Shown here: piece after piece, positions 10,961 to 21,800 of the stretch | Numbering within the stretch: position 1 is the first letter of the stretch | Layout: the number at the start of each line of letters is the position of its first letter | NCBI GenBank assembly: GCA_963565915.1 | Contig: OY751485.1 | Coordinates: 4,774,001 to 4,838,000 of the forward strand | DNA from: Entoloma clypeatum | Taxonomy: Eukaryota; Basidiomycota; Agaricomycetes; Agaricales; Entolomataceae | DNA length: 64,000 bases | Reading direction: 5' to 3' | Translations under genes and position numbers: made by a program | Notes under the pieces: model-generated | Database searches by the model: none | Seen by the model: the letters and a program-made list of their open reading frames with translations, nothing else | What the model was told of the DNA's origin: nothing

Positions 10961-11163
10961 GATCGTTTTTTTTTTTCAAATTTAAGTTGGGTTTATGCAG
11001 AGCCCTGTAGAAGGATCTGCTATAGCTAGCGGCCAAGTAAGTCAGGAAGATGACTCGGGAATCTCTGTTTTCTGTCGCCAAAAGCCTTGATTTCTTCCAA
11101 TCATGTTCCTGGATAGGATGAATATCATATCGAATACAATTCTTGAGCACACTCCAAGGCAAA

Positions 11164-14162
11164 TTACCCATGAACCTGAAGCATGCCCCCAAGCTCATCC
11201 TCCTCACTTTCCTCGACTGGATTGCCCCCCTTTTTGCCTTCTTTCCCTTCTCCTGCTCCCCCGACCACATCCATCCCGTCCCCGCTCCCCAACCTCGCTT
11301 TCTCGAAGCCCCCGTAGATATCTTCGTCCATCAACGCCGACTTCCCTGCCGTGAACGCCTCTGCTAATGAGCTGACGGTCGTAACCGCCATGTCTAGCAC
11401 AGCCTCCACACGCTTTTTGAGCGGCTCGTTCGCGCTCGTAACCGCCTGAATTACATCAGTATTGGTTCAGTAAATGCAAGAATCATTATGAGGCGAAGAA
11501 ACAAACCAAAGTGAACAGGTTGATATTCGCGTCCACGTCGTCAAGCCTGACCACCAACCACGGCTCGCTTTCGCGTTCTTCGCCCGCCTCATCCTCCCCT
11601 TCGCCGGAGTCATCCGGCATGTACAGCTCCACCTTCCCGAAGTGTGCTTCGAGGAACATGATCAGACGTTGAATCCTCAGAAGGGATGGGTTTTCTGATG
11701 TCGAGTCGGCGTGCGGATGTGTATTTGAGTGCGAATGGGAATGGGGTTGAGTGGTAACTGCATGCATAGATGAGGGGAATGATACTGTTAGCGGGCTTGG
11801 TCGGGAAAAGGCGACAAAGGAGGCGTACGTTTGACAGAAGCTGGGCTCTTGTCAATCCCCGTGATAAGAGCCAACGTCGAATCCGCAATCATATCGCTGC
11901 TCGCACTCGAGTCCCACTCCAGCGTCAACTCATGTTCTTGTGTATGCTTCACATCCACCACACCCATGACCTGTTCCCATAGTACACTCAGTCCCGTCTC
12001 TACAGATCGAAATATAGGAAAGACTCACGCGCATTGTCGGCGCCCCGTCCGTGTCCATGCCCTCTTCCACATTGCCATACATTCCCTCCAAGTGCCACCT
12101 CACCAGCTCCCAACCCACTCCAAGCACGATCCGCTGCCGCTGCGTGACGGTGCACGTCGATAAACCCGTAAAGTCGCGCAGATCCCTCGGGTCCAGAAGG
12201 GTGTATGAATAATCTTTTGCGACGAGCAGGCCCGAGAAGACGTCTTGCGATTGTGGGGGCTTGTCTGCGAGTGTTCCGATGGCCTACAGGGAGGGGAAAC
12301 ATTAGTGTAGTCACTGAGGAAACGAGGCAGCTCCAGGCTGGTCAACGGTGAGTGGGAGGGAGAGAAAAACACACCTTGGCAACCCGCTCGCCACGGAACG
12401 AGATGTTAAGCGTCTCTAAGTTGCGCGGCGTATGTATCTTGACGTCTTCGTCCCCCTCCTTATACCGCGACGTCATCGCAGCCCGTAATCGACCCATCGC
12501 AGTTTGTTCTCCATGGACAAGGACCTGTGTCACGACTGTGTTTAAAAGGATAGGAACGGCATCACAATGATGCGCTCACAACGTGTTGGGCTTTTACAGC
12601 CTCGATGAATTCCGAATTTTGCGAATAGTCCACATGCGCACTGAAGGAGATGTAATCGACGGAGATCTTCCTTGGAATGGTCGCTCCTTTGAGAGAAACA
12701 AACTCCTCCGGCTCATTCATGATGTCCTAAACAAGAGAAAAGAACGTAAAATGAGTTGCGTCTTTTGGATATACAAGGATAAGAAAGGATGATTCAAGGA
12801 CGGGGATTGACGGGGGGGATGGACAGTCCTTCTGAGAGTGGCTTATAGCCAGTAGAAGAGAGGGGGGAAAACATTGTCCATTGTTGCACGCATTATATAC
12901 AAGACGAGTGGACGACATAGGCAGGCACTCTCCAGAATGATGGGACGGACCACGGTCACTCACCCGTGCTCTATTGAATAACCTGTCACAATTAGTCCAT
13001 TCCTCGAGTCTGGGGCCCACAACTCGAATAGCTCGCGACTGGGTCCAGTTTGCATGAATCCGGGACTTGCGAGGACGACGCATGGCGGGCCTTCCGCGAT
13101 TTTCTTCTCCCAGCCACGTGTTTGCGGTACGTGAGAGATATGCCTGAAGAGAAGGGATTAAGGGCGGGACTTGGGAGGATGCAGGAGTAAGGGAATCATA
13201 CTTGAAGACAAAGGGGTTGTCACGCTTGGCGAACCTCGACCGGATGTTGTTGTTCATCGTATGAATGTAAGTCTGGTATACCGCCATGCACTTGCGAGCA
13301 AGACTGGACGCATAGTATATCGGCACATTATGGAGATCCGGATGTTGTTTCCAATATTCATCCAGAACCAGTAGGAGTTCTTGCGCACGACCCAGAGCGA
13401 AAGCTGGCAAGAGAACATGCCCTCCGCGCCGAATTATGGAGTGGACAAGGCTTGTGAATCGCTGCTCCTTCTCTTCCCTGCCTTCTAAACTTCGCACTCC
13501 ATATGTGCTTTCCACAATAAGAACGTCCGGACGGATGGGTGGGAGTTCTGCCTTGACCAAATGCCTGTCTTCTTCTCGAGAATAGTCGCCTGTGTAGAGA
13601 ATTTTGAGACCCGCGATGTCGATGAGGACCATACAAGCTCCAACAACGTGGCCAGCATGATATGGCGTGAAGGAGATACCAGGGCAGACCGTAATAAATT
13701 GGTGGGCGGAGACGGGGATGATGGAAGTCAAAGACATTGTCATGTCTAGGGGCGAAAAGAGGGCGTCAGAGGCCGAGCTACTGAGGAAGTTGAAGGAGAA
13801 AGTCCGTGCCCAGGTAAGAATGACTTACCTCATTCGTAGATAGTCCTGCAAGCATGAGCCTTTGTCGCACTTTTTCTGTTATGTAGGTTCAAGCTGCAGC
13901 ATGGTCTAAATGAAAACTGAAGAATTGTCAGCCAGTTCGTTTGTTGAGGACTACACAAGACCTTACTGTGTAATTAGGATAGCATCTACGGTGCTCCAAT
14001 CTAGCTCGTCGATAAAGGGAAGAGACGCAATCCCAGTATGAGCAGGGTGCACCCCAGCGTCGCAAACAATGGTTCGACCTCGATATTGCAGCACACAGCA
14101 CGATCATTGACTTCCTGACCCGCACCAAGAAGAGTGATACTCAGCATTGGTGTATCAGCCAT
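11164..14162 (-). pseudogene. Unprocessed pseudogene of YSH1/CPSF73 (pre-mRNA 3'-end endonuclease)
   Basis: CPSF73/Ysh1 is the metallo-beta-lactamase/beta-CASP nuclease that cuts pre-mRNA before polyadenylation. Minus-strand exons are about 14162-13967, 13916-13829, 13780-13202, 13143-12964, 12726-12580, 12524-12375, 12283-12029, 11970-11829, 11757-11507 and 11445-11164. Clear landmarks are [68 protein letters not shown] and VLVHGEQTAMGRL, through to the usual acidic C-terminus. Introns are kept, so it is not a retrocopy. Lesions: a 1-nt deletion after GAGQEV near 14113; a TGA just after HFHLDHAAA near 13890; about 50 nt missing before DYLRM in exon 2; and about 10 nt missing at the end of exon 4, where GYSIE should be followed by GTMAR. 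From exon 5 onward the frame is clean. YSH1 is essential in yeast, so a working copy should exist elsewhere, unless these are assembly errors. Confidence 0.85.
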
Positions 14163-14281
14163 TTTCCAGAAATTACTGCAAAAATGCGTCCTCGTCGCAG
14201 GAGAGGTTGAGGTCAAAGGTGATATCCGTTACGTAATCCACTTGCACCACCATCAAGGCTTGCGATGTCAGAGAGTTGATC

Positions 14282-14596
14282 ATGGGCCACTCAAAGAAGA
14301 CGATATCGACCGGGAAATCATCCCAAAAGCATGCTCAAGCCAAGCAAGCTGCCAAAAAGAAGCATAAAGGCGCCGCAAGATTCCAAAACGAACGATTGCG
14401 TGCTGCACTCGACAGTCAAGCTTCGACAGTCTACCTCGTGCGTGGCCCCGCGTGGCCCCTCTGTTTGTGCACTAAATCATATCATTTCCAGATAAGAGAA
14501 ACCTCGCATATGAGTCCACAGCCTGAGAATTCACCTCCAAAAGTCCTATCCGAGTCATCGGTCAACGAATTGACGGCTTCTCTTGGGAACCTTTAA
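14282..14596 (+). CDS. Small Lys/Ala-rich hypothetical protein, divergent from the YSH1 copy
   Basis: The ATG at 14282 reads MGHSKKT…, followed by a strongly basic stretch (KQAAKKKHKGAARFQNERL). A 54-nt intron, 14438-14491 (GTGCGT to TTCCAG), joins exon 14282-14437 in phase 0 to 14492-14596. The spliced product is 86 residues ending …ELTASLGNL. After the TAA the same frame continues with basic, plausible coding sequence broken by further stops up to about 14770, so the real protein may once have been longer and this copy may be decayed too. It starts 119 bp from the ATG of the YSH1 copy on the other strand; the pair may have been duplicated together with a shared promoter. Function unknown; the basic composition would suit nucleic-acid binding. 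Confidence 0.5.
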   Translation: MGHSKKTISTGKSSQKHAQAKQAAKKKHKGAARFQNERLRAALDSQASTVYLVRGPAWPLCLCTKSYHFQIRETSHMSPQPENSPPKVLSESSVNELTASLGNL

Positions 14597-15966
14597 TCAG
14601 TCAGATTCCATGAGGGAAGGATACTGAGAAGGAAGGCCACGCGCTCTACATCCAAGACTTGGCCTTCAGACAGTCGAGCGAGACAGAAGCGATTGATAGA
14701 AAGTCTGGAGAGGTCGTGGATAGGTTCCTCAATTCCTAGGACAGGTATCCCAAAAGAATGATTCGATGGCTCCTAGGTTCATTTTGTCTTCAGCGGGCAA
14801 GAAATATACATGAGGCTTTGAGACCTCCACTTGAGACCCTGCTTGGGTCTGCCTACTGGTGGATCCGTCGCTGGTCACCTATCGCCTGGGGGTCAAAAGC
14901 CCCTCATGCGATGTCGAAGCTGCTACTACAGTGACCAGCGAGGTCATTCCTGCACACAGCCTCATGAAGAGTCTATTTTTACGCGAGAGGCGAAGTCGCC
15001 GCTGCGTCCTCCGTACACTACATTTACGCCTGAATCGGACCACGTTTTCTCAACTTTCTCCTATCCAGAAAGCGGCCTCGACGACGAGGATAGCACTGTG
15101 GCCCTGTTTCTAGTCTAGTGACATGGAGCCGTCAAATTCCCAACGTTATTCACGCTAATCAACGAGGATTGTTGAGGTCGGGCAGAGCCGCCGGGCTGCG
15201 GATGGAGGATCTAGCGCATGTCGACCAAAGATTTGGAAAAGGTGGGACGACCACGTCTTGAAAATATCCGAAGGCGTACTACATGGCTGAAGATGCCAGG
15301 AGGCGGTTTCAAAGGCATGATGCAGCGCCATCATGATGATTCCAATACCGGCTAAGGGGACATTAGATTCCGTGGAATGCGAATTGAATACCAAAGATTC
15401 CACAGGATAAGAAGCAGGGTGAACGCAAGGTTGCGGCAGTAGAGGGTTGTATCTACGATCGTGGAACGCAGGTGCGGAGATGCTAGCCGGGGTGTTAGAA
15501 GTGACATTGTCCGAGTCGCAAGTAAGAAGTTGCCCCACATTTTCCCGCTTCGCTTCCCATCGTCGCTCTCTTGGTTATCTTCCATGTTGATGGAACTCTT
15601 CTGTAGACAACTCCAGTGGGACCAGCAGTATCAGTCGTTAGGCAGAGGCGCCGTCCCCGTTGGTTCGCTCTCTCGGACTACAGGCTGCCACTATGGGGAA
15701 GCTGAGGGTGACAATTGATCGTCGATTGGGAACGAACCACCAACGTCAGATGACCACATGGAAGTGATAGGCGTCTTAGGGAGAAATATCGGGGGCTTCC
15801 GTGGTCCCAAACCCTGTGAGTGACCGAAGCTCATCCACTCCTCGCTATCTTCTATGCTCCATTTCGTTAAAAGTGATGCTATGTCCTCCGTCTAGTCACA
15901 GCTACTGCAGGTAAGACTTGTCAAGATAAAAAAAAACAGCACCCGAGCGCAACCTGAGCGCCTACG
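14597..15966. other. Gene-poor stretch, nothing recognised
   Basis: Several 80-130 residue ORFs lie on both strands (for example 15538-15155 minus and 14831-15118 plus) but none has a recognisable domain. The region separates the YSH1/small-gene pair from the polygalacturonase and should contain the latter's promoter. No repeat ends were found. Confidence 0.35.
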
Positions 15967-17018
15967 ATGTTCACTTCTCTGGTCTTTTTATCTGCCGTCT
16001 TCGGTGGTGCAGCTCAAGCATGCACCGGTACCATCAAGTCCCTGGCTGGTGCGTTGCATCCTACTCATTTCCTATAGTGAAATATCCTTATGATGGTCGC
16101 TGTGTACAGATGTGCCTGCCGCCGTAAAGTGCACCGTCATCGACATCAACAGATTCACTGTACCACCCGCGACTGCCTTCAAGCTCAATCTACTGCCGGG
16201 AACGATCGTCAACTTGAGTAAGTGTTTTGACAATGGTAAAATATTTGTTGTCCAAAATCGTTCGTGATGGCTTTTGTTAGATGGCGACATCTCTTTTGGA
16301 GCCAAGGGATGGGTGGGGCCAATGTTCTCAATCAGGCAAGAATCTTGCGAGCATGGTATTGTCTCTTGTCGCTCATGTGTCCCCTCTCAGTGGCACTCAC
16401 ATCACATGTGGGTCCGTTGAATTATGACACTGTGACACCTTTTGAAGCATGGTCAAAGTTAATGGAAATGGCCACAATTTTGATGGTGCAGGACCTTTCT
16501 ACTGGGTGGGTTGTTTATTTTATTTTTTCTGGTTGCTATCCTAAGTTATGTTCAGGATGGCAAAGGTCTGAAGGGGAAAGTAAGGAAGCCTCTGATGATG
16601 CAGTTTGTTTCCTTCCACCTGTATGCTGATATACTGGCCGAAGTCCGGTTCAGTCCGGGTTTGGCCACTTTTTGGCTGAACTCGAACCCAGACTTGAAGG
16701 TCCAGCTCGGGCATCCCTCAAACTTGAACTTGGACCCATAGGTCCGGTCTGGGTCAGGTTTGGACCAGGTTTGTGACCTTCAGATGCAGAAAAACACTAA
16801 TTTTTTGCCCACTCAATAATCATCTGAAACCAGCCTGCCTACTGGCATTTTTGGCTCAACTGGGTTGACCCACGGGTTGAAGGGGGTACTGAATGATGTT
16901 AGAATACATATTGATAATGTTGAATAGATACATCACTGAATTGTGAAAAAAGTGCAACTTAATAGAAAGTGAACCACTCCACAGATGTCTCTCGTATTTC
17001 GGATGATTGAAATAGACA

Positions 17019-17520
17019 TATATTCGAGTATTTCCACCAAAGGAATAGTTGGGATGATCCCTGGGTCAGTAGGTAGACACCAATCTCATCAAAACCCCGA
17101 AAGCGTCACAAAATCATTAATCTGGGCACATCCACCCAACCGATTCATATTGTCTTTCTCTCCCCTTGTTTGGTTCGTATATGGGTGGACTTACCCCAAA
17201 GTGATAAGGCATATGATGCCTTGATCAGTGGGTGGGTCCTAATCTCATCAAAACCTTAACACACCACAGAATCATGAGTTCCAGCACAACCACTGCACAG
17301 ATCCCTTCAGTCTCTTTTGCTCCTTTCTTAGTATCTATATGACTGTATTTCCACTATAGAAATAACATGGGTAATGTCTAGTTACAATTCTACATCATAG
17401 CCCTCTCAAAACCCCAAAGCACACAAAAGTCAATTTATTTTGGCACAACCATGGGACGGATTCCTCTCATCCTACTTCTATGTTGTTTAGGAAGTATATG
17501 GAGAGGTATTCACTGCAGGA
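17019..17520. repeat. Three diverged ~160-bp tandem repeats inside the hAT-like element
   Basis: A block containing TCTCATCAAAACC, then a CACA-AATCAT segment, a GGCACA…CCA segment and a TCTTTCTC/CCTTG tail recurs with starts near 17082, 17243 and 17401, spacing about 160 bp. Copies are well diverged. They lie entirely in the left arm of the hAT-like element. Confidence 0.55.
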
Positions 17521-17647
17521 ATAAGCCTGGGGCTGCCTAGTCTTATCTGGGCAAATGCCAGCTCACCCAGTCTGACACAAAAATAAGTGTGCAATACTTG
17601 TGGGTACTCACCACAGGCATGTTTAGTCACGAGTTAGACTTCCTTTC

Positions 17648-17971
17648 TGTTGAACATATCGCCAGATATGTCACATCGTGTGCTTTAGTCACAATTACCA
17701 TATATGTGAGTTTATGGTACAGCCACGGAAACAGGACTCTGTTTATACATTGTTTGTACATGGTCCGTGCACATTATAGATTTGTATAAATACCCATGTA
17801 TTTCTACCACTAGAATCTTAACTCTTGAACACCCAGTTCTCTGAGACGTTGTAGCTAGTCAGCCTCTTGATTCCACTAACGTCTCTTAACCAGGTTAGTC
17901 CAGCTTCCATATGCCTCAGTACCGTTATGTCTTGAGCGCCCTTTGGGCTGCCTACATCAGATACTTCATAA
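17648..17971 (+). repeat. Copia 1 5' LTR
   Basis: The LTR contains a TATA-like GTATAAATACC. A possible splice donor (AG/GTTAGT at 17894) lies between that promoter and the LTR end, so spliced transcripts could lose the primer-binding site. Confidence 0.9.
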
Positions 17972-17986
17972 GGTTATGGGCCCCGG
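17972..17986 (+). other. Copia 1 primer-binding site
   Basis: GGTTATGGGCCCCGG directly follows the LTR. Its complement has the form of an anticodon stem-loop with a CAU anticodon, i.e. initiator tRNA-Met, as in half-tRNA priming known for Drosophila copia and yeast Ty5. The same 15 bases follow the 5' LTRs of Copia 2 and Copia 3. Confidence 0.75.
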
Positions 17987-18836
17987 CCCTAGCGCCGCAT
18001 GCTCTTAGTATCTAGCTTTTGTGCTATTATTGGCAGCATCTGCTCTGTATACTAGCCTGGAGACTGGCTTTCTCAGCATTGAGTTCCCCGAGCACGACGG
18101 CACCTTCAATGGTGAACCCCGTAGCGTGTGAGGAATAGAATTGACCTTTTCATGGATCATTCTGGACCGATGGCTTGAGAGCATTCCGATCACCTTGATC
18201 GTATCACAAGAACAAGTCCATATGGTGCCAACGGCCCAAGGATCAGTCCCTGAAGGACTGGATGGAGCTGGGTGAATTCTCGCCCGGTGTGGTATATGTC
18301 GGCAACTTGTTGTTGACAGTCAGCATTGCTCAAGGCATTGCACAAACAATACCACCTTTGATTACTCATGTAGAACGTGTGATACAGGAACGAGGGCTCG
18401 AGCGCAGAACCACAGATGGCGTTTCCGCTGTACTGAGGAACCTGCTTTGGTACCTACCCAAGATGGAAATCCTTATGATTCTCCACCCATGTATGTCGAC
18501 GATGGGACCATCCCTGAGGCACACGGTGCACCCCCTCTATCGCCTCCGACCCGACAAGTTCGGTTGCCGGATAATGACTCCTTAATTGAAGCCGCGAATA
18601 GAGGAGATGAAGTCATGCCCCCTATTCAGGGTGGATCTTGCACTTGTGGGCATCATGCCACACAAGGGGCACATGACAAATGGGTAGAACTAGTGATGGC
18701 ATTTCATATGCTGCCACTAGACCAAACGGAAACCGAAGAATGATGATTGATGAAGGCTGCTCATTTTAAATTATTTTCTGATGCACTTTTTCGATGTTTC
18801 ATATGCTGATTCTATTTTCTTACACAAGCATTCATC

Positions 18837-21800
18837 ATGTCTTCAAACTCCAAAATCGACCTTGCTTCTTCCATTCCCAAACTCACCACCACAAACTTCT
18901 CCATTTATCAGGAGAAGATGAGCGCCTACCTGAAGGCTGCTAAAGTGTGGAGGATTGTCACCAGTGATAAGAAAATCCCGGCTGACAGAAAAGAGACAGA
19001 CTTTGAAGAGAAGTTAAACACTTGGCACGAACAGGATGATCAGGCTCAAGGCCTAATTCAGATGTCCATTTCGGACTCTCTGGTCCATCACATCAAGGGA
19101 GCTAAAACCTCCAAGGAGATGTGGGACCTGATCACAACCAAGCTGCCCACGGTCGGCCCGTCCACCGTCTTTGCTGATTTTCAGCAACTTCTCCGCACCT
19201 CTCTATCTCCTTCTGATCCTTTGTCTGGCATCAATAAGATGCAGACCCTTTTCCAACGACTCGAGCATAACCACATTGATATTCCCAAATTCATCCGGAT
19301 CATGATGATCCTGAATGGACTCCCTCAGGGGTATGACGGATTGGTTCACAGCATCCTTTTTGATGCGGTACACTATGTTCCACCTTCAGGTGATCAATCC
19401 GCAGTACTCGAGATCGGGAAAGTAATCGAGCAAATTCGCTCTGAATACTTCCGTAAAAACCCGCATGCACCACAAGCCCAAGGACATGCCCATGCAAATA
19501 AGCTCTCTGCGGTGAAACACGCTCATCCGAACCCACCGAAGTACCAGCCTCGCACTGGACCCTCTCAGGGGTCTTCGGAAGGACCGGCTGCTAAACAGCA
19601 GCATTTGCATCAGCACTCCAAGCCTTGGAAAGGCAAGGGACGTGGTACCTCTGCTGGGAAAACCAAAGGTAAAGGTCCTTGGAAAGGCAAGGAGAAGGCG
19701 CAGTTTGCCTCCTCTGCCATGGATAGCGCCCCTGATGGGCAGGCTCAAATCCAAACCTTACCTGATACGGTTATTTACGGAAACAGGTCTATCTTCACTA
19801 TGCACCCCTCATCATCCACCGATTGGAGGATAAGGAACAACCCATCACTAGTGATTGGGCACATTCCTGGCCCAGGTCCCTTTTCAGACCTGGATGGAGC
19901 GCGGACACTTGCTAACAGCATTGGTGTCCCTCCAACAGCTCAGAATCTAACTCGCCTTATCGAGGTCCCTGCACTTCAACGAAATGAACCTGCAACGTCA
20001 AGGCCGCTTTCAGCACCACCGACATTGGACCCCCGGAATCATCATATTCCGGTTTTTGAAGAAACCACGAGTAGAATCAGCTGGGCCGATGAAATGGAGA
20101 CAGAAGAAATAGCCCCCACCATAAGGGGCTATTATGATGAAGGATATGTCAATGATTACATGGAGTATGACGTTTCCCGTGGTGATAGGAACAACGACAA
20201 CATGGGGTATGTTTCACATTCAACAGCACGTACAACGCAGTTAACAAATACTTCACAGAAGCCTCTTTGGAGACGAGTGAACGGACGGCGGTCCGATGTA
20301 TTTTTACAACCTGCTGTACATGCGCTTATAGCGCAAATAAATTCTCATTATGTGAATTGTGCTGAATGTAAGAAACAGAATCAATCCAATTGGATTCTTG
20401 ATTCAGGTGCCTCGTTGCACTTTACTTATGATATCAGTGATTTCATTGAGTATACCCCATCGGAAGATCGTCAACCTGTGCAAATAGCACAAAAAGGTCA
20501 CACTATTCAGATCCTTGGTAAAGGAACGGTGTTGATAAGTCACACCATCAAGAAAAATGGGCGAAAACAAAACAAAGTTACTTGTCTATCACCTGTTTAT
20601 TACATACCAGATTTAGACGTTCATCTTTTATCTGTAGGCGAGATCCTTAAACAAGGAAATGAAATTAGCAGACGATTTGGTTCGATCACGCTAAAGACCG
20701 ACTCAGGTCTTCCTTTGTTTATGTGTTATCCTCATAAGGCAAATGAATTGATATACTGGCTAAACGCCACGATCATTAAAGAGGAACGAATCAATTTGGT
20801 CAGTCTTAGTGTCTCACAGTCTGTTGACTATGACACCTGGCACAAACGATTCGGACACCCATCACATGAAGTAATACGACATGCTCCTAAGCATGTCAAA
20901 GGTTTCAATGGAGTGGACAAACCGTCCACTGAGCGACCCTGTAAGGGATGCGCTCTGGGAAAGATGCCTTCAAGGTCTTTCTCACTATCTCAAACACGCA
21001 CTAAAGCACCTCTTGAGCTAATCCATTCGGATTTAAAGCAATTCAAGAAGGCGACTTATGGCAAATATAATTATTATATCAGCTTTGTTGATGATTACAC
21101 ATCACACACCTGGATCTCTTTATTGAGACTAAAATCCGATGCACACTCTGCACTTCGTGATTTTAATGCCATGGTTAAAAACCAGTTCAATATGACAATC
21201 AAAACTTGGCGTTTTGATGGCGGCGGTGAATTTGTACCATTCCAAGCAGATATGCGTGAGATGGGAATCCTGGGTGAAGTTACTGTGCCGCACCAACCAC
21301 AACAAAACGGTCATGCCGAGCGTTTCAACAGAACTTTAATGGATAAAGCACTTGCCATGTTGCATGATGCTTGTCTACCCGAAATATGGATTCAATTTGC
21401 GGTAGAACATGCACTTCACTTGTATAACCGAACTCCATTGAAAAGGCATAGTTGGCTGACTCCGTTTGAGTCCCTTAAAAAGGAAAAGCCTGATGTGTCA
21501 AACCTACACATTTTTGGATGTGGAGCTTACGTCTTTCTTCCGAAAGAAGTTCGCACTACTACCGCTAAATCCGAGCTCATGATTTTTATTGGATTTAAAA
21601 CTGGAACCAAAGGTTACCGGTTTATGCAGATGCCAAATAACGTAGTCTTCATGGGTGCCACAGCGATGTTCGATGAACAGCTGTTCCCAAAATGTTCTAC
21701 AATGAACAAAATACCTTCGATAACACAATACCATGATCCAACATCAGACGATATGGGAAACGATGATGAAAATGGACATGATGGCCCATCTGATTTACCA

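Noticed and set aside
18447..18743. 98-residue ORF in the Copia 1 leader as an accessory gene
   Set aside because: No motif, not found in the other copia leaders, and it would be removed if the leader intron is used; left as part of the leader.
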